Notes: generated from the letters alone by a model not told the origin. Shown: positions 36,529-48,537, counted from the stretch's first letter. The stretch: 64,000 nt of DNA from Kineococcus rhizosphaerae (GCF_003002055.1 NZ_PVZF01000001.1:830185-894184); one strand, 5' to 3'. Numbers and translations are program-made.

Positions 36529-37335
36529 TCATGCCTTCCGCACGTCGGGGAGGGACGCCACCCCGTCGAGGACGAGGTCCGCGAGCGCGTCCTGCGGGGC
36601 GGGCGCACCCTCGGCGCGGGGGGTGGGGACGACGAGACCGGGCAGGCGCCAGCTGCGCCGGTGCTGCTCGCAACTGCCGTGCACCGACAGCGCCTCGAGG
36701 TGGTCCGGCGCGCTGTACCCCTTGTTCCCCGCCCAGCCGTAGTGCGGGAACTGCTCGTGACGGCGCGCCATCTCCGCGTCGCGCGTCGTCTTGGCCAGGA
36801 CGCTGGCCCCGGCGACGGCCGCGCAGGTCACGTCGGCCTTGACGCGGGTCGTGACGACCGGCGCGCCCCACGCCGGGTGGCCGGGGGCACCGTCCAGGTC
36901 GTCGAGCAGGGACGGTTCGCGCGGGTCGCTGAGGTAGTCGTGGTTGCCGTCCAGGATGACCACGTCCGGGGCGAGGGGCAGCTCGGCGAGCGCGCGCCGT
37001 CCGGCCAGCCGCAGGGCCGCGACGATGCCGACGGCGTCGATCTCGGCCGGTTCGGCGTGCCCCACGGCCCAGGCCACGGCCCAGCGCCGCACTTTGGGGG
37101 CCAGGACCTCGCGGGCCGCCGGCGTCAGCAGCTTGGAGTCGCGCAGGCCCGGCGGCGCCGTCCTCGTCGTGGCGTCCACGACGAGCACGCCGACGCTGAC
37201 CGGGCCGGCCAGCGCCCCGCGCCCCACCTCGTCGACCCCGGCGACGAGGGTGTGCCCGGAGCGCAGCAGCTGACGTTCCAGGCGCAGCGAGGGCGCCGGG
37301 GCCGAGGACGACGTGCGGGTCGGTCGGACGCTCAC
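36529..37335 (-). CDS. rnhB: Ribonuclease HII
   Basis: RNase HII removes RNA from RNA-DNA hybrids and single ribonucleotides from DNA. The product has 268 residues from GTG 37335, whose start overlaps the lepB stop by four bases. Catalytic acidic residues are visible in [13 protein letters not shown] and [10 protein letters not shown], and [21 protein letters not shown] contributes the rest. The C-terminus has an extension of about 40 residues after the HRRSWRLP motif that is variable. The open frame upstream is the lepB shadow. Confidence 0.95.
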   Translation of the reverse strand: MSVRPTRTSSSAPAPSLRLERQLLRSGHTLVAGVDEVGRGALAGPVSVGVLVVDATTRTAPPGLRDSKLLTPAAREVLAPKVRRWAVAWAVGHAEPAEIDAVGIVAALRLAGRRALAELPLAPDVVILDGNHDYLSDPREPSLLDDLDGAPGHPAWGAPVVTTRVKADVTCAAVAGASVLAKTTRDAEMARRHEQFPHYGWAGNKGYSAPDHLEALSVHGSCEQHRRSWRLPGLVVPTPRAEGAPAPQDALADLVLDGVASLPDVRKA

Positions 37336-38087
37336 TTCGCCCCCGAGGCGCCGCGCACGGAGTCGAAGTCGTTCGGCGTGCCCAGCCAGCTCCAGTGCCC
37401 CACGGGCCACACGACGGCGTACGCGCGACCCACGACGAGGTCGATGGGGACGAACCCGTGGTACGGCTGGGAGTCCCCGTTGTAGCGGGAGTCGGCCGAC
37501 TCGGCGCGGTTGTCGCCCATGACCCACAGCTGACCGGCGGGCACCGTCACGTCGAAGGTCGTCGAGCTCGGGACGACCCCGTCGGCCAGGTACGCCGACT
37601 CGTCGACGGGGGTGTCGTTGACGGTGAGGCGCCCGGAGGCGTCGCAGCAGACGACGTGGTCACCGGGCAGGCCGATGACCCGTTTGATGAGGTGGTCGTC
37701 GGAGTCCTCCGGCAGCAGCCCCACGAAGGTCAGCGCCTCGGCGACGGCGGTCCCCACCGGCCCGCGCTGCGTGGGCGTCGTCTCCGGCAGCCAGCCCCCG
37801 GGGTCGGAGAAGACGACGACGTCGCCGCGGTGCAGCTCGAAGGGGCCCGGCGACAGCTTGCTGACGATGACCCGGTCGCCGATGTCCAGGGTCTGCTCCA
37901 TGGACTGCGAGGGGATGAAGAACGCCTGCAGCAGGAACGTCTTGACCACCAGGGAGACGACCAGCGCCACCGCGACGACGAGGACGACCTCCTTGACCGC
38001 GGCGAACAGGCCACCGCCGGCCGGTCTCGGCGGTGGGGTCGGCTCCGGGGCCGTCGTGTCCTGCCCGGCGTCGTGCTCGGCGCTCAC
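37332..38087 (-). CDS. lepB: Signal peptidase I (first of two)
   Basis: A 251-residue membrane-bound leader peptidase. After a Pro-rich cytoplasmic start there is one membrane helix ([20 protein letters not shown], about residues 34-53), the nucleophile serine in [10 protein letters not shown] and the general-base lysine in [25 protein letters not shown] is the conserved box E. It removes signal peptides from exported proteins such as the protease at 14420. It overlaps both rnhB and the second lepB by four bases. Confidence 0.95.
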   Translation of the reverse strand: MSAEHDAGQDTTAPEPTPPPRPAGGGLFAAVKEVVLVVAVALVVSLVVKTFLLQAFFIPSQSMEQTLDIGDRVIVSKLSPGPFELHRGDVVVFSDPGGWLPETTPTQRGPVGTAVAEALTFVGLLPEDSDDHLIKRVIGLPGDHVVCCDASGRLTVNDTPVDESAYLADGVVPSSTTFDVTVPAGQLWVMGDNRAESADSRYNGDSQPYHGFVPIDLVVGRAYAVVWPVGHWSWLGTPNDFDSVRGASGAK

Positions 38088-38749
38088 GAAGCGCTCCCCC
38101 GTTCGACGGTCCCGACCGCGTCCAGCGGCCAGGTGACGGCGACGACCCGCCCGATGACGTCGTCGACCGCGATCGTGCCACCCCCGGGCGAGCCGAGGTG
38201 GGAACGGGAGTCGACGGAATCGCTGCGGTGGTCACCCATCACCCACAGTCTCCCCTCGGGCACCTCGATGTCGAACTCGACCTCGCTGGCCGCGTCGCCG
38301 GGGTACACGTACGGCTCGTCCAGCGGGCGGCCGTCGACGAGCAGCCGGCCCTGGGCGTCGCAGCAGGTGATGCGGTCCCCCGGCAGCCCCACGACGCGCT
38401 TGACGTAGTCGGACTCCCCGGGCCGGAAGCCGAGCACCTCGGCCACTCCCGCGCCGAGCCGGGCCAGGCCCTGCGGGGCGGCGGGGCTGTCGCTGAAGGT
38501 CCCCGTGCCGTCGAAGACGACGACGTCACCGCGGCGCACGTCGGCTGCGTGGACCCGCCACACGAGCACCCGTTCGCCCGGGGTGAGGGTGGGCCGCATC
38601 GAGTCGGAGGGGATGGAGAAGGTCTGCACGACGAAGGAGCGCAGCAGCAGCACGAGCAGCAGCGCGAGGGCCAGGACCAGCACGGCGCGAGAGCCCCGGG
38701 AGGTGCGCCGCGCGACCACCGACGGTGGTCGCGGTGGGGTGGTCGTCAC
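38084..38749 (-). CDS. lepB: Signal peptidase I (second, upstream paralogue)
   Basis: A 221-residue paralogue of the adjacent signal peptidase. It has one N-terminal helix (LVLALALLLVLLLRSFVVQ), nucleophile serine in IPSDSMRPTL, lysine in YVKRVVGLPGD and box E GDHRSDSVDSRSH. GTG 38749 has AGGAG six bases upstream. Tandem lepB genes at this locus are common in Streptomyces but not in Mycobacterium. Both copies keep their catalytic pair, so both should be active. Confidence 0.94.
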   Translation of the reverse strand: MTTTPPRPPSVVARRTSRGSRAVLVLALALLLVLLLRSFVVQTFSIPSDSMRPTLTPGERVLVWRVHAADVRRGDVVVFDGTGTFSDSPAAPQGLARLGAGVAEVLGFRPGESDYVKRVVGLPGDRITCCDAQGRLLVDGRPLDEPYVYPGDAASEVEFDIEVPEGRLWVMGDHRSDSVDSRSHLGSPGGGTIAVDDVIGRVVAVTWPLDAVGTVERGSAS

Positions 38750-38838
38750 GGAACTCCTGCCTCGCGGGGACTGCGCACCGCGGGCGGCGCGGGCTGGGCG
38801 AGTCTAGTCAGCAGAGCTGCACGGGCCCGGGACGACAC

Positions 38839-38868
38839 GAGCCGGGCCCCCGCGAGGGGACCCGGCTC
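38839..38868 (-). terminator. Intrinsic terminator downstream of rplS
   Basis: GAGCCGGG (38839-38846) pairs with CCCGGCTC (38861-38868), and inside this CCCC pairs with GGGG with a single unpaired A. The loop is CGCGA. It lies 16 bases after the rplS stop in the direction of transcription, before the lepB pair. It should separate the rpsP-rplS group from the lepB-rnhB group. Confidence 0.75.
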
Positions 38869-38883
38869 GGGACGTGGACGGAC

Positions 38884-39246
38884 TCAGCCGCGGGCGCTCG
38901 TCGCGTCGCGACGCTCCTTGATCTTGGCGGCCTTGCCGCGCAGGTCGCGCAGGTAGTACAGCTTGGCGCGCTTGACGTCGCCGCGGGTCACGACCTCGAT
39001 CTTCTCGATGACCGGGGTGTGCAGCGGGAAGGTGCGCTCCACGCCGACGCCGAAGCTGACCTTGCGGACCGTGAAGGCCTCGCGGACGCCGCCGCCGGTG
39101 CGGCGGATGACGACGCCCTGGAAGACCTGGACACGGGAGCGGCTGCCCTCGATGACCTTGACGTGGACCTTCAGGGTGTCCCCGGCGCGGAACTCCGGGA
39201 CGTCCGAACGCAGCGAAGCCGCGTCGATGCTGTCGAGCACGTGCAT
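38884..39246 (-). CDS. rplS: 50S ribosomal protein L19
   Basis: L19 sits at the interface of the ribosomal subunits. ATG 39246 gives the family start [23 protein letters not shown] and 120 residues; a GTG at 39258 would add MSRT but leaves almost no room between the AGGAGG and the start. Conserved features are [36 protein letters not shown] and the C-terminal [19 protein letters not shown]. It lies downstream of trmD, as is usual. Confidence 0.97.
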   Translation of the reverse strand: MHVLDSIDAASLRSDVPEFRAGDTLKVHVKVIEGSRSRVQVFQGVVIRRTGGGVREAFTVRKVSFGVGVERTFPLHTPVIEKIEVVTRGDVKRAKLYYLRDLRGKAAKIKERRDATSARG

Positions 39247-39379
39247 GGTTCTGCTCACTCCTCCTGCAGGACGCCACAGGTCGTCGGCGCAGGGATCGGT
39301 CCCGCGACGAGGGGTCCGGTGGGCTGACCCCCTGTGGCGGGCCTCACCCCCGCCGCCCGGGGGCAGCGGTCACCGGTCG

Positions 39380-40222
39380 TCACGGCGTGGTGTTGTCAGC
39401 TGACGAGTCTGCCACAGACGACGTCACCGGGGAGAATCCGTGATCACCCGGAGCCCACCCCAGCTCGGCCAGCACCGCCAGGTCGCGGGCGTCGCAGCGG
39501 GCCGGGTCGAGACCGGCCAGCACGTCGGGACGACGGGAGGCGGTGCGCCGCAACGCCTCGTCGCGCCGCCAGCGGTCCACGGCCCCGTGGTCACCCCCGG
39601 CCAGGACGGCCGGGACGTCGAGCCCGCGCCACGTCGCCGGTTTGGTGTAGGCGGGGTGCTCCAGCAGCCCGTCGTGCTCGGGGGCGTGGCTCTCCTGCGT
39701 CAGCGACGCCGCGTTCCCGATGACGCCGGGCACGAGGCGGACGACGGCCTCGGTGATGGCGAGCACCGCGACCTCGCCGCCGTTGAGCACGTAGTCCCCC
39801 AGCGACACCTCCCGCACCCGCAGGCGCGTCCGGTAGTGCTCGACGACGCGGGCGTCGATGCCTTCGTAGCGGCCGCAGGCGAAGACGAGCCACGGCTCGG
39901 CCGCGAGCTCGACGGCCGCGCGCTGGCTGAACACCTCCCCCACGGGCGAGGGGACGACGAGGACGGGGCCCTCGTCGCGGGCCCCGGCCGGGGGGTCGGC
40001 GAGGACCGCGTCGAGCGCCTCGCCCCACGGCTCGGGTTTCATGAGCAGGCCGGCGCCCCCGCCGTACGGGGTGTCGTCGACCGTGCGGTGCCGGTCGTGG
40101 GTGTGCTCGCGCAGGTCGTGGACGCGCACGTCGAGCAGACCCTGGGTCTGCGCCTTGCCGATGAGCGAGAGCTGCAGCGGGGCCAGGTACTCCCCGAAGA
40201 TCGAGACGACGTCCAGCCTCAC
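39380..40222 (-). CDS. trmD: tRNA (guanine37-N1)-methyltransferase
   Basis: TrmD methylates G37 next to the anticodon with S-adenosylmethionine and prevents frameshifting. The product has 280 residues from GTG 40222, which overlaps the rimM stop by four bases. The trefoil-knot SAM site is seen in [25 protein letters not shown] and [34 protein letters not shown] is also conserved. The upstream open frame is a rimM shadow. Confidence 0.97.
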   Translation of the reverse strand: MRLDVVSIFGEYLAPLQLSLIGKAQTQGLLDVRVHDLREHTHDRHRTVDDTPYGGGAGLLMKPEPWGEALDAVLADPPAGARDEGPVLVVPSPVGEVFSQRAAVELAAEPWLVFACGRYEGIDARVVEHYRTRLRVREVSLGDYVLNGGEVAVLAITEAVVRLVPGVIGNAASLTQESHAPEHDGLLEHPAYTKPATWRGLDVPAVLAGGDHGAVDRWRRDEALRRTASRRPDVLAGLDPARCDARDLAVLAELGWAPGDHGFSPVTSSVADSSADNTTP

Positions 40223-40743
40223 TGGTCCGGGTCCCCCGGCAGCTCGACGAACAGACCGCCCGGGGGGTTCAGGACGACCTTGCGGCGGCGCACGTCGACG
40301 GTCGGGACGATGGCCCGCACGAAGGGCACGAGCACCTCGCGCCCGTCGGTGCCGGTGACGACCAGGACGTCCTGGGCGTTGCCCGTCAGAAGGTCGGCGA
40401 CGACGCCGAGGGGTGTGCCCGTGATCGTCACGGTCGCCATGCCCCGCAACTGGTGCGGGTACCACGCGTCGTCGGTCTCCTCGGCCTCGTCGTCGACGTC
40501 GACGAGCAGGAGGGTGTCGCGCAGCCCCTCGACGGCCGTGCGGTCGGTGACCTCGGTGAAGGTCAGCAGGAGCGTGCCGTTGTGCCAGCGCGCGGACGCC
40601 ACCGTCAGCTGCCCCCGGGCGGGGTCGGTGCGCAGGACGGCACCGGGGACGAACCGCTCGTCGGGGTCGTCGGTGCGGACCTCGACGGTGACCTCACCCT
40701 TCACCCCGTGCGGGCGCCCGATGCGGGCGACGACGTACTCCAC
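40219..40743 (-). CDS. rimM: 16S rRNA processing protein RimM
   Basis: RimM helps maturation of the 30S head and binds S19. The 174-residue chain has the N-terminal RimM barrel ([26 protein letters not shown]) and the C-terminal PRC-barrel ([21 protein letters not shown], then [27 protein letters not shown]). GTG 40743 has GGAG eight bases upstream. It lies between khpA and trmD with a hairpin in the upstream spacer. Confidence 0.96.
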   Translation of the reverse strand: MEYVVARIGRPHGVKGEVTVEVRTDDPDERFVPGAVLRTDPARGQLTVASARWHNGTLLLTFTEVTDRTAVEGLRDTLLLVDVDDEAEETDDAWYPHQLRGMATVTITGTPLGVVADLLTGNAQDVLVVTGTDGREVLVPFVRAIVPTVDVRRRKVVLNPPGGLFVELPGDPDQ

Positions 40744-40774
40744 GTCACAACTCCAAGGTCTCGGAACGACGGAA

Positions 40775-40802
40775 CGCCGGGACCGCGGAAGCGGCCCCGG
40801 CG
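40775..40802 (-). terminator. Hairpin in the khpA-rimM spacer
   Basis: CGCCGGG (40775-40781) pairs with CCCGGCG (40796-40802), and CCGC pairs with GCGG inside, with a GGAA tetraloop. It stands in the 78-bp gap inside the ribosomal operon. It may partially terminate or protect the upstream rpsP-khpA mRNA. Confidence 0.55.
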
Positions 40803-40821
40803 TCCCGGGTGGTGCTGGTCC

Positions 40822-41061
40822 TCAGCGCCGGTCCACGTCGACGAGGTCGACGCGCACCTGCTTGCCTCCGGCGAGGGCACCGACGACGGTGCGCAGCGCC
40901 TTGGCCGTCCGACCCGCGCGGCCGATGACCCGGCCCAGGTCGTCCGGGTGCACGCGAACTTCGAGCACCGCACCGCGGCGCAACGTCTTCGACGTCACCT
41001 GCACGTCGTCGGGGTGACCGACGATGCCGCGCACGAGGTGCTCGAGAGCGTCCGCGAGCAC
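40822..41061 (-). CDS. khpA: KH-domain RNA-binding protein KhpA
   Basis: A 79-residue single KH domain. LEVRVHPDDLGRVIGRAGRTAKALRTVVGAL contains the GxxG RNA-binding loop (GRAG). Its place between rpsP and rimM is conserved in Gram-positive bacteria, where KhpA pairs with KhpB and affects cell elongation. The start is GTG 41061, four bases from the rpsP stop; the frame continues upstream without KH similarity. Confidence 0.93.
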   Translation of the reverse strand: MLADALEHLVRGIVGHPDDVQVTSKTLRRGAVLEVRVHPDDLGRVIGRAGRTAKALRTVVGALAGGKQVRVDLVDVDRR

Positions 41062-41065
41062 CGGA

Positions 41066-41467
41066 TCAGTTCTCTTCGGCCGGGGTCTCGGCAGCGGCGG
41101 CGGGCGCCTCGGCCGGGGTCTCGGCGGTCTTCGCGGCGCCACCGGCGGGGATGCGCGGGGGCTTGGTGTTGGCGGCCGGGACCCGGTAGGTGCCCTCGGT
41201 GCCGGGCAGGTTCTTCTTGAACTTCTGCCAGTCGCCCGTGACCTTCAGCAGCGCGGTGACCTGCTCGGTCGGCTGCGCGCCGACGCCGAGCCAGTACTGC
41301 GCGCGCTCGGACTTGATGTCGATGGTCGAGGGGTCGGTCATCGGGTTGTAGAGCCCGATCTCCTCGATCGCGCGACCGTCGCGCTTGCTGCGCGAGTCGG
41401 CGACGACGACGCGGTAGAACGGTGCACGGATCTGGCCCATGCGCTTGAGGCGAATCTTGACAGCCAC
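41066..41467 (-). CDS. rpsP: 30S ribosomal protein S16 with Ala-rich tail
   Basis: The product has 133 residues from GTG 41467. The S16 core [40 protein letters not shown] fills the first part and [23 protein letters not shown] follows. The last 45 residues are Ala/Pro/Glu-rich and low in complexity, as in other actinobacterial S16. There is no strong Shine-Dalgarno. It heads the rpsP-khpA-rimM-trmD-rplS group. Confidence 0.97.
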   Translation of the reverse strand: MAVKIRLKRMGQIRAPFYRVVVADSRSKRDGRAIEEIGLYNPMTDPSTIDIKSERAQYWLGVGAQPTEQVTALLKVTGDWQKFKKNLPGTEGTYRVPAANTKPPRIPAGGAAKTAETPAEAPAAAAETPAEEN

Positions 41468-41594
41468 GGTGTGGGGTGTCTCCCGGTTCTGGAGTGGCGG
41501 ACGGAACGACCTGGTGTGGGGACGCCGGGCCGAGCTGTCCAAGGACGCGCACGTCCCGGGTGAGAGGGTCCCTGGACGAACGAGTGCCCGTCCA

Positions 41595-42683
41595 TCATGC
41601 CAGAGGTCGTGCACCCTCCACGACACGGCCGCGCAGCACCACCCGGGGGTCGCGCAGCACGCCCAGGTCCCGCCGCGGGTCCCCGTCGAGCACCAGCAGG
41701 TCGGCCGGTGCCCCCTCCTGCAGCCCGGGGTGCCCCAGCCAGCGGCGCGCCGACCACGTCGCGGCGTCCAGCGCCGCGGTGCGGGTCAGCCCCGCGGCCA
41801 CGAGTTCGTGGAGCTCGTCGACGACCAGCCCGTGCGGCAGGACGCTGCCGGCGTCCGTCCCGGCGAACAACGGGACGCCGGCCTCGTGCAGGGCGGCGAC
41901 GTTCTCGTACCGCCGCGCGTGCAGCGTCCTCACGTGCGCCGCGTAGGTCGGGAACTTCGGCTCACCCCGGTCGGCGATGCCGGGGAACGTCGCGATGTTC
42001 ACCAGTGTCGGCACCACGGCGACCCCGGCGGCGGCCAGCCGGGGCAGGACGTCCGCCGACAGGCCCGTGCCGTGCTCGATGCCGTCGACCCCCGCCGCGA
42101 GCAGGTCCTCGACGCCGTCCTCGCCGAACTGGTGGACGGTGACGCGCGCACCGAGCTCGTGCGCCGCGGACACCCCCGCGGCGAGCACGTCGGCCGGCCA
42201 GCACGGCGCCAGGTCCCCGGTGGTGCGGTCGATCCAGTCGCCGACGAGCTTGACCCAGCCGTCGCCGCGGCGGGCCTCGACGCGGACGTGCTCGACGAGG
42301 TCCTCCGGTTCGATCTCGTGGGCGAGCCCGCGCAGGTACCGCCGGGTCCGGGCGAGGTGCCGGCCGGCGCGCACGATGCGCGGCAGGTCCTCGCGCTCGT
42401 CGATCCAGCGCGTCTGCGAGGCCGACCCCGCGTCGCGCAGCAGCAGCGCCCCGGCGGCGCGGTCCGCGAGCGCCTGGGCCTCGCTGACCTCGTCGGGCAC
42501 CTGGCCGTGCGGCCCGATGCCGACGTGGCAGTGGGCGTCGACGAGACCGGGGACGACCCAGCCCGCCAGCGTCGCCGAGACCGAGGAGGGCCGGGTGAAC
42601 GTCAGCCGGTCCCCCACGACCCACGCCTGGTCCACCACCTCGTCCGGGCCGGTCAGGACCGGCCCGGTGAGGTGGATCGTCAC
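41595..42683 (-). CDS. Metal-dependent amidohydrolase family protein
   Basis: A 362-residue TIM-barrel amidohydrolase. Metal ligands are visible: HxH in [12 protein letters not shown], a bridging Lys candidate in WVKLVGDW, His in [10 protein letters not shown], His in GIEHGTGL and Asp in [13 protein letters not shown] gene of this family occupies the same place between ffh and rpsP in other actinobacteria (the Rv2915c position). The substrate is unknown; prolidase-like or imidazolonepropionase-like chemistry is possible. GTG 42683 overlaps the ffh stop by four bases. Confidence 0.88.
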   Translation of the reverse strand: MTIHLTGPVLTGPDEVVDQAWVVGDRLTFTRPSSVSATLAGWVVPGLVDAHCHVGIGPHGQVPDEVSEAQALADRAAGALLLRDAGSASQTRWIDEREDLPRIVRAGRHLARTRRYLRGLAHEIEPEDLVEHVRVEARRGDGWVKLVGDWIDRTTGDLAPCWPADVLAAGVSAAHELGARVTVHQFGEDGVEDLLAAGVDGIEHGTGLSADVLPRLAAAGVAVVPTLVNIATFPGIADRGEPKFPTYAAHVRTLHARRYENVAALHEAGVPLFAGTDAGSVLPHGLVVDELHELVAAGLTRTAALDAATWSARRWLGHPGLQEGAPADLLVLDGDPRRDLGVLRDPRVVLRGRVVEGARPLA

Positions 42684-44251
42684 TTCCCGAGGTACTTGTC
42701 GAAGCCCTTCGGCAGGTTGAGGTCGGCGGGGTCGAACCCCTGCGACGGGTCGGGCAGCCCGAAGGCCGAACCGGGCTGCGCCGCAGCCCGTTCGGAGGCC
42801 TCGGCCTGCTGCTGGGCGCGCTTGGCGGGGTTGCCGCTCTTGGCCTTCTTGCCCTTGGAGGCCGCGATGCGCGCCTTCTGCTTCTTGGAGGCACCGCCCC
42901 CGGCCCCGCCGGGCATGCCCGGGATGCCGGGCAGCCCACCGCCGCCGAGGCCGTTCTTCAGCGAGCGCATCATCTTCTGCGCCTGCCCGAAGCGTTCGAG
43001 CATGTCGTTGACCGAGGAGACGCTCTGCCCGCAGCCGGCGGCGACGCGGGCGCGGCGCGACCCGTTCATGATCTTCGGCTGACGGCGTTCCAGCGGCGTC
43101 ATGGACCGGACCATGGCCTCGATGCGGTCGAACTCGCGCTCGTCGAACGCGTCGAGCTGCTGGCGCATCTGCGCCATGCCCGGCAGCATCCCGAGCATCT
43201 TCTTCAGCGAGCCCATGTTGCGGACGGCCTGCAGCTGCTGCAGGAAGTCGTCGAGGGTGAAGTCCTCGTCGGCGGCGAACTTGGCCGCCATGGCCTGCGC
43301 CTGGTCGGCGTCGAACGCCTTCTCGGCCTGCTCGATGAGCGACATGACGTCGCCCATGTCGAGGATGCGCGAGGCCATCCGGTCGGGGTGGAACAGCTCG
43401 AAGTCGTCGAGCTTCTCGCCCGTGGAGGCGAACATGACGGGCTGGCCCGTGACGTGGCGCACCGACAGGGCCGCACCACCGCGGGCGTCGCCGTCGAGCT
43501 TGGTGAGCACCACCCCGTCGAAGCCGACGCCGTCGCGGAACGCCTCGGCGGTGGCGACGGCGTCCTGGCCGATCATGGCGTCGAGGACGAACAGCACCTC
43601 GTCGGGCCGGACGGCGGCGCGGATGTCGATGGCCTGCTGCATCATCTCGGCGTCGACGCCGGTGCGGCCGGCGGTGTCGACGACGACGACGTCGTAGTGG
43701 TGGCGCTTGGCGTGCTCGATGCCGCGCTCGGCGACCGAGACGGGGTCGCCCACGCCGTTGCCCGGTTCGGGGGCGAAGACGTCGACCCCGGCGCGCTCAC
43801 CGGTGATCTGCAGCTGGTTGACGGCGTTGGGGCGCTGCAGGTCGCAGGCCACGAGCAGCGGGCGGTTGCCGTTGCCCTTCAGCCAGCGGCCGAGCTTGCC
43901 GGCCAGCGTCGTCTTCCCGGCGCCCTGCAGGCCGGCGAGCATGATGACGGTCGGCGGGTTCTTGGCGAACCGCAGCCGGCGGGTCTCACCGCCGAGGATG
44001 CCGACGAGCTCCTCGTTGACGATCTTGACGACCTGCTGGGCCGGGTTCAGGTGGCCCACGACCTCCGCGCCGGTCGCGCGCTCGCGGATGCGGGTGGTGA
44101 AGTCCCGGACGACGGGCAGGGCGACGTCGGCGTCGAGCAGCGCCCGGCGGATCTCCCGCACGGTCGCGTCGACGTCGGCTTCGGTCAGCCGCCCCTTGCC
44201 GCGCAGCGACTTGAACGTGGCGGTGAGGCGGTCGGAGAGCGTGGCGAACAC
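42680..44251 (-). CDS. ffh: Signal recognition particle protein Ffh
   Basis: Ffh binds signal peptides on ribosomes and 4.5S RNA and delivers them to FtsY. The 523-residue protein has the N domain, the G domain (GLQGAGKTTLAGKLG, VDTAGRTGVD, TKLDGDARGGAAL) and a methionine-rich M domain from about residue 300 (MGSLKKMLGMLPGMAQM, RRARVAAGCGQSVSSVNDML, FGQAQKMMRSL). GTG 44251 lacks a Shine-Dalgarno and follows TAGGCT by six bases, suggesting a leaderless message. The ffs RNA gene was not found in this window. Confidence 0.97.
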   Translation of the reverse strand: MFATLSDRLTATFKSLRGKGRLTEADVDATVREIRRALLDADVALPVVRDFTTRIRERATGAEVVGHLNPAQQVVKIVNEELVGILGGETRRLRFAKNPPTVIMLAGLQGAGKTTLAGKLGRWLKGNGNRPLLVACDLQRPNAVNQLQITGERAGVDVFAPEPGNGVGDPVSVAERGIEHAKRHHYDVVVVDTAGRTGVDAEMMQQAIDIRAAVRPDEVLFVLDAMIGQDAVATAEAFRDGVGFDGVVLTKLDGDARGGAALSVRHVTGQPVMFASTGEKLDDFELFHPDRMASRILDMGDVMSLIEQAEKAFDADQAQAMAAKFAADEDFTLDDFLQQLQAVRNMGSLKKMLGMLPGMAQMRQQLDAFDEREFDRIEAMVRSMTPLERRQPKIMNGSRRARVAAGCGQSVSSVNDMLERFGQAQKMMRSLKNGLGGGGLPGIPGMPGGAGGGASKKQKARIAASKGKKAKSGNPAKRAQQQAEASERAAAQPGSAFGLPDPSQGFDPADLNLPKGFDKYLGK

Positions 44252-44325
44252 CCCGACAGCCTAACCGCCCCCGCCGCCCGTTCCCGGGCGCTCGGGACCG
44301 GGACCACCCCGGGACTGCCCCCGGA

Positions 44326-46680
44326 CTACCCCGGGACCTCCGCCGCGTCCGACAGCGCCTGGATCGCCATGGCCACCCGCGGGGGGCTGAGCCGCTGCCC
44401 CGACGGCTCGGCCAGGTAGAGCACGTCCACCGCCTGCGCCGCGTAGGTCGCCACGTGGGCCGAGCGGATGTCGATGCCCTCCACGGCCAGCGCGCGCCCC
44501 AGGGCGTGCAGGAGCCCGGGGCGGTCGCCGCAGCGCACCTCCAGCACGGTGGCGCGTTCGGAGGCGCCGGGCAGGATGACCACGCGCGGGTGCGCCACGA
44601 GCGAGCGTCCACCGCCGGCGGGCCGGCGGGCCTGCGCGTCGCGGGCCGAGAGCCGCTCCAGCAGGGTGACGTCGCCGCCGACGATGCGGCCCAGGCTCTG
44701 CCGCAGCAGGTCCGCCGACGGCGGCTCACCGGTGGGCGACTCGACCCACCAGGAGTCGACGGCTACCCCGTCCAGCGTGCGCACCAGCGCCGAGCGCACG
44801 AGGAAGCGGTGCCCGGCCAGCAGCCCGGCCAGGTCGGCGAACAGCCCCGTGCGGTCGGGGGTGACGACGGTGACCACGAAGAACCCGTCGACCTCGCGCA
44901 CGTCCACGCGGGTCTGCCCGTCGCGGGCGACGGCCGCGGCCAGGGCCTGCTCGGCGGCGTCGAACGGGGCCGGGCCGGGCGCCTCCTCCCCCGCGAGGGA
45001 CTTCGTGGCCCGGGCCACGAGGTCGTCGACGAGCCGGGCCCGCCACGGGGACCAGGCCGTGGGGCCGGCGGCGCGCGCGTCGGCCTCGGTGAGGGCGCGC
45101 AGCAGCTGCAGGGTCTCCAGGCGCCCCCCGGTGGCCTCGACGAGCGCGGCGACGGTCTGCGGGTCGTCGGGGTCGCGGCGGGTGGCGAGGTCGACGAGGG
45201 TCAGGTGCTCGAGCACGAGGCGGCCGATCACGTCGACGTCGTCGGCGTCCAACCCGGTCCGGCGCGCGACGGCACGCGCCAGGGGGGCGCCCGTGCGCGA
45301 GTGGTCCTGGGCGCCGGGGACCTTGCCGAGGTCGTGGGTCAGGGCCGCCAGCAGCAGCAGGTCGGGCCGTTCGACCTCGCGCAGGAACGGCCCGGCGGCC
45401 ACGGCCGTCTCGATGAGGTGGCGGTCGACCGTCCAGCGGTGGACCGCGTTGCGCTGCGGCCGGTTGCGCACGGGCGACCACTCGGGGATCCAGCGCTCGA
45501 CGAGCCCGACCATGTCGAGGGACTCCCACACGGGCACCTGGGCGGGACCGGCGGCGAGCAGCTCCAGCAGGGCCTCGCGGGCGGGCGCCGGCCACGGCTC
45601 GGGCAACGGCGGGCAGGTGGAGACGAAGTGCTCCAGGGTCACCGGCGACAGGGGCAGCCCGGTGCGCACGGCGGTCGCGGCGGCCCGCAGGGGCAGCACG
45701 GCGTCCTCGGCGGGGCTGACCCCGCCGCCCAGGACGATCTCGCCGTCGTGCTCGACCAGTCCGTGCCCCAGCGAGCGCAGCTGGGGGCGCCGGCCCTGGG
45801 CCCGGAACCGGCGCGTCGGCATCGACTGCCGGGCGCGCCGGGTGGTGAGGTCGACGGCCGAGGAGATGGTCCGGGCGGCCTGGGCGAGCGTGGCGAGCAT
45901 GAGGTCGGCGTCGGCGTAGCCGCACACCACGGCGGTGGCGTCCTGCTCGGGCAGGACCAGGCGGTCGCCGGGCCGTCCGGAGGAGGCCTGCAACCCGTCG
46001 CGGACGTCGAGCAGGACGGTGTGCGCCTCGTCGACGGCACCGTGCGGGCGGTCGGTGAGCCAGCTCGCGGCCAGGGCGCGCAGCGTGATCGCGTCGCGCA
46101 GGCCGCCGCGGGCCTCCTTCAGGTCCGGTTCGAGCAGGTAGGCCAGTTCCCCGAACCGGGCGGCCCGCTCGGCCAGGGAGTCGAGGACCTGCGGCAGCCG
46201 GCGGCGGGCCCCGGCGCGCCAGTCGTCGAGCAGGGCACCGCGGGTGCGCGCGACGAGCCCGCCGTCACCGGCCACGACCCGCAGGTCCAGCAGACCGGTG
46301 GCCGCGGCGAGGTCGGCCGCGGCGACCTCGCGGCACTCCTTGGTGGTGCGCACGGAGTGGTCCAGGCGCAGCCCGTTGTCCCACAGCGGGTACCAGATCC
46401 GGTCGGCGAGCGCGGCGACGTCCTCGCGCGGCAGGGTCCGGCCGTCGTGGACGAGCACGAGGTCCACGTCGCTGGCGGGTCCGGCGTCGCGGCGGGCCAG
46501 GGAGCCCACGCACGCCAGGGCCACGCCCTCGCGCAGCTCGCCGAAGGGTTCGACGGCCTGGTCCCACACGTCGCGCAGCCGGGACTCGACGAGCTGGACC
46601 AGCTCGGCGCGGCGGTGCGGGCCGGGACGACCGGCCCGCACCGCCAGCGCGAGTCGTTCGGTGCGCAGGTCCGCGCTCAG
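44326..46680 (-). CDS. glnD: PII uridylyltransferase/adenylyltransferase GlnD, probable CTG start
   Basis: GlnD modifies PII in response to glutamine. Domains in order are the nucleotidyltransferase ([24 protein letters not shown]), GlnE-like linker ([21 protein letters not shown]), HD domain ([24 protein letters not shown]) and two ACT domains at the C-terminus ([20 protein letters not shown] and [18 protein letters not shown]). The first standard codon, GTG 46641, falls inside the conserved N-terminal helix and has no Shine-Dalgarno. A CTG at 46680 has GGGGAGG five bases upstream and adds the 13 residues preceding it, (M)[12 protein letters not shown], so I extend to it. Adenylylation rather than uridylylation is usual in actinobacteria. 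Confidence 0.9.
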   Translation of the reverse strand: MSADLRTERLALAVRAGRPGPHRRAELVQLVESRLRDVWDQAVEPFGELREGVALACVGSLARRDAGPASDVDLVLVHDGRTLPREDVAALADRIWYPLWDNGLRLDHSVRTTKECREVAAADLAAATGLLDLRVVAGDGGLVARTRGALLDDWRAGARRRLPQVLDSLAERAARFGELAYLLEPDLKEARGGLRDAITLRALAASWLTDRPHGAVDEAHTVLLDVRDGLQASSGRPGDRLVLPEQDATAVVCGYADADLMLATLAQAARTISSAVDLTTRRARQSMPTRRFRAQGRRPQLRSLGHGLVEHDGEIVLGGGVSPAEDAVLPLRAAATAVRTGLPLSPVTLEHFVSTCPPLPEPWPAPAREALLELLAAGPAQVPVWESLDMVGLVERWIPEWSPVRNRPQRNAVHRWTVDRHLIETAVAAGPFLREVERPDLLLLAALTHDLGKVPGAQDHSRTGAPLARAVARRTGLDADDVDVIGRLVLEHLTLVDLATRRDPDDPQTVAALVEATGGRLETLQLLRALTEADARAAGPTAWSPWRARLVDDLVARATKSLAGEEAPGPAPFDAAEQALAAAVARDGQTRVDVREVDGFFVVTVVTPDRTGLFADLAGLLAGHRFLVRSALVRTLDGVAVDSWWVESPTGEPPSADLLRQSLGRIVGGDVTLLERLSARDAQARRPAGGGRSLVAHPRVVILPGASERATVLEVRCGDRPGLLHALGRALAVEGIDIRSAHVATYAAQAVDVLYLAEPSGQRLSPPRVAMAIQALSDAAEVPG

Positions 46681-46705
46681 CGGTCCTCCCCGAACGAGGG
46701 ACGGT

Positions 46706-48375
<1,670 letters not shown>

Positions 48376-48460
48376 GGGCAACGGGCCTTCCGCAGGGCCG
48401 GCGAACCGGCGGGGGGCTGGAGAGGGGCGGGGCGAACGAGGTCAAAGGTGACCTGACCGC

Positions 48461-48498
48461 GTTACAGCCCGTCGTTGCCCGTGTTTCGCCCGTGTGAC
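48461..48498 (-). promoter_or_regulatory. GlnR-type binding box upstream of amt-glnB-glnD
   Basis: Read on the minus strand, GTCAC-n6-GAAAC-n6-AACGA-n6-GTAAC follows the 5-6-5-6-5-6-5 spacing of the actinobacterial GlnR consensus. The first half (GTCAC with GAAAC) matches fully; the second is weaker. On the plus strand the elements are GTTAC 48461, TCGTT 48472, GTTTC 48483 and GTGAC 48494. A palindrome GGTCA/TGACC (48440-48453) lies nearer the gene. Binding is inferred from the known consensus. Confidence 0.68.
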
Positions 48499-48537
48499 GA
48501 CGACGCCCGCCGTGTGAACTTCGCGTTACGCGGACGC

